Shown: in pieces, positions 63,126 to 64,000 of the stretch
How positions within the stretch are numbered: the stretch's first letter is position 1
How the letters are laid out: each line of letters begins with the position of its first letter
Assembly (NCBI RefSeq): GCF_900109495.1
Contig: NZ_FOAA01000002.1
Location: 1-64,000, forward strand
DNA length: 64,000 bases
Origin: Ectothiorhodospira marina
Lineage (GTDB): Bacteria; Pseudomonadota; Gammaproteobacteria; Ectothiorhodospirales; Ectothiorhodospiraceae
Direction: 5' to 3'
The notes under the pieces: model-generated
The model's input: only the letters and a program-made list of their open reading frames with translations
Told to the model about the DNA's origin: nothing
Databases searched by the model: none
Translations under genes and position numbers: made by a program

Positions 63126-64000
63126 TCAGTCGAGGTGAGAGCGATAGGGATCCGGCAGGCCCCAGCACTTCTTGTACTTGAAACGTCGGTGGGTCCAGAA
63201 GTACTGCTCCGGGGCCTCGCGTATGGCTTGCTCGATCACCTGATTGATGCGCGTAGCATCCGCCTCTGGCGTTTCGCCGGGGAAGTCTTCCAGGGGGGGG
63301 TGGATCACCAGGCGGTAACCCTGGTTGCCCGGTAGCCGGTAGCCGAAGAAGGGCATTACAGGCGCGCCGGTGATCCTGGCGAGGCGGGAGGTGGCCGGAT
63401 TGGTGGCGGCCAGCTGTCCGAAGAAGGGGACCATGACGCTGGCGCGTGTCTTGAACGCCTGGTCGGGCGCATACCACACCACTTCGCCCTGGCGCAGGGT
63501 GCGGATGACCTCCTTGGCCTGGTCGCGGCGGATGGCTCGGGTGCAATGCCGTTCCCGGTTGCGGCGAAAGAAGTATTCCACCACCGGGTTCTGGTTGGCG
63601 CGGTACATGGCCGCCAGGGGCTGATGTCGAAGTATCAGTCGACCGCATATCTCCAGTGAGGTGAAATGGGCCGAGAGCAGGAGCACGCCCTTGCCTTGAG
63701 CCAGGGCCTCTTGAAGATGCTCCAGTCCCTCCACGTGTTCCAGCGATGCGAGTTGCTCATCCGTGGCCCACCAGCCAAAGGGTGTCTCGAACAGTGCCGC
63801 CCCCATGGCCCGGAAATGGTCCTTGACCAGTCGTTGCCGAGCCTTCTCGTCCAGTTCCGGAAAGCACAGGCGGATGTTGGTCTCGGCGATGCGGCGCCTT
63901 TCCCGCGCCAGTGGATGGAGCAACCTGCCAACACCCTCCCCGAGGCGCACCAGCCATCGCCACGGCAGCAGGCGCACCAGTGCCCAGAGCAGCGCCACAC
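63126..64000 (-). CDS. Lipid A lauroyl/myristoyl acyltransferase (LpxL/HtrB family), N-terminus beyond window
   Basis: The visible 290 or so residues have the acyltransferase active-site motif H-x4-E in LLLSAHFTSLEICGRLILRH, the acceptor-binding region MYRANQNPVVEYFFRRNRER, and VVWYAPDQAFKTRASVMVPF followed by FGQLAATN and the C-terminal EQYFWTHRRFKYKKCW. These identify a late acyltransferase of lipid A synthesis. The frame is open at the right edge and the usual first 15-20 residues and start lie outside. The exact paralogue (LpxL, LpxM, LpxP) cannot be decided. Confidence 0.9.
   Translation of the reverse strand, partial: VALLWALVRLLPWRWLVRLGEGVGRLLHPLARERRRIAETNIRLCFPELDEKARQRLVKDHFRAMGAALFETPFGWWATDEQLASLEHVEGLEHLQEALAQGKGVLLLSAHFTSLEICGRLILRHQPLAAMYRANQNPVVEYFFRRNRERHCTRAIRRDQAKEVIRTLRQGEVVWYAPDQAFKTRASVMVPFFGQLAATNPATSRLARITGAPVMPFFGYRLPGNQGYRLVIHPPLEDFPGETPEADATRINQVIEQAIREAPEQYFWTHRRFKYKKCWGLPDPYRSHLD

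Overview
The window looks like a chromosomal segment of a GC-rich gammaproteobacterium. The gene set (rluE, rimO, glgX, cpdA, argE/argA, ilvD, tamA/tamB, glnE-ilvE, an lpxL-type acyltransferase) and the glnE-ilvE-LPS-core order, which also occurs in Pseudomonas, point to a free-living gammaproteobacterium. An Ectothiorhodospiraceae- or Chromatiales-like organism is my best guess, but this is inference from gene content and no species is claimed. No rRNA, tRNA or CRISPR array was seen.

Layout. 1-600: the tnpA/tnpB end of an IS66-type element cut by the window edge. 0.9-18.7 kb: mostly housekeeping genes: rluE with a nickel/cobalt exporter-like pair, a 5'-3' exonuclease, malate dehydrogenase, a secreted SNase-like nuclease, rpmE, rimO, ubiT, the amgK-murU peptidoglycan-recycling pair, glgX, cpdA, an O-methyltransferase, and argE/argA. 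The gaps are full of interspersed palindromes: a two-palindrome module present twice, a 243-bp nested inverted repeat, and several C/T-rich hairpins.

18.9-24.7 kb: the most unusual region. A candidate sigma-54 promoter precedes four genes: a 470-aa secreted Asn/Asp/Ser repeat protein with no Lys or Arg after its signal peptide, a small secreted protein, a C39-type cysteine peptidase with an intact triad, and a secreted protein carrying a double-glycine-like motif. A predicted outer-membrane beta-barrel protein and a VpsR-like sigma-54 activator lie convergently downstream. The three non-peptidase exported proteins share a V-x-Q-N-x-x-x-N motif near the C-terminus. The set resembles a divergent Fap-type functional amyloid system, as a hypothesis.

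25-39 kb: ilvD, the TamA/TamB pair, an orphan divergent VgrG-like protein, and an FbpABC-type iron importer behind a Fur-box-like site. 39.4-44.6 kb: a small unknown protein, a HEAT-repeat/Ser-Thr-kinase fusion and two tandem PilT-type ATPases, which together look like a type IV pilus regulatory cluster. 44.6-48.8 kb: glnE, ilvE and a zinc-finger protein.

48.8-64 kb: a variable LPS/surface-glycan locus with glycosyltransferases, two sulfotransferases, an O-antigen-ligase-like protein, a heptosyltransferase-family protein, an ArnT-like transferase and an LpxL-type acyltransferase at the right edge. It contains an apparently intact IS1380-family transposase, a decayed IS5-family remnant and a frameshifted gene. 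The central part (about 53.3-57.2 kb) is visibly AT-richer than the rest, which suggests lateral acquisition.
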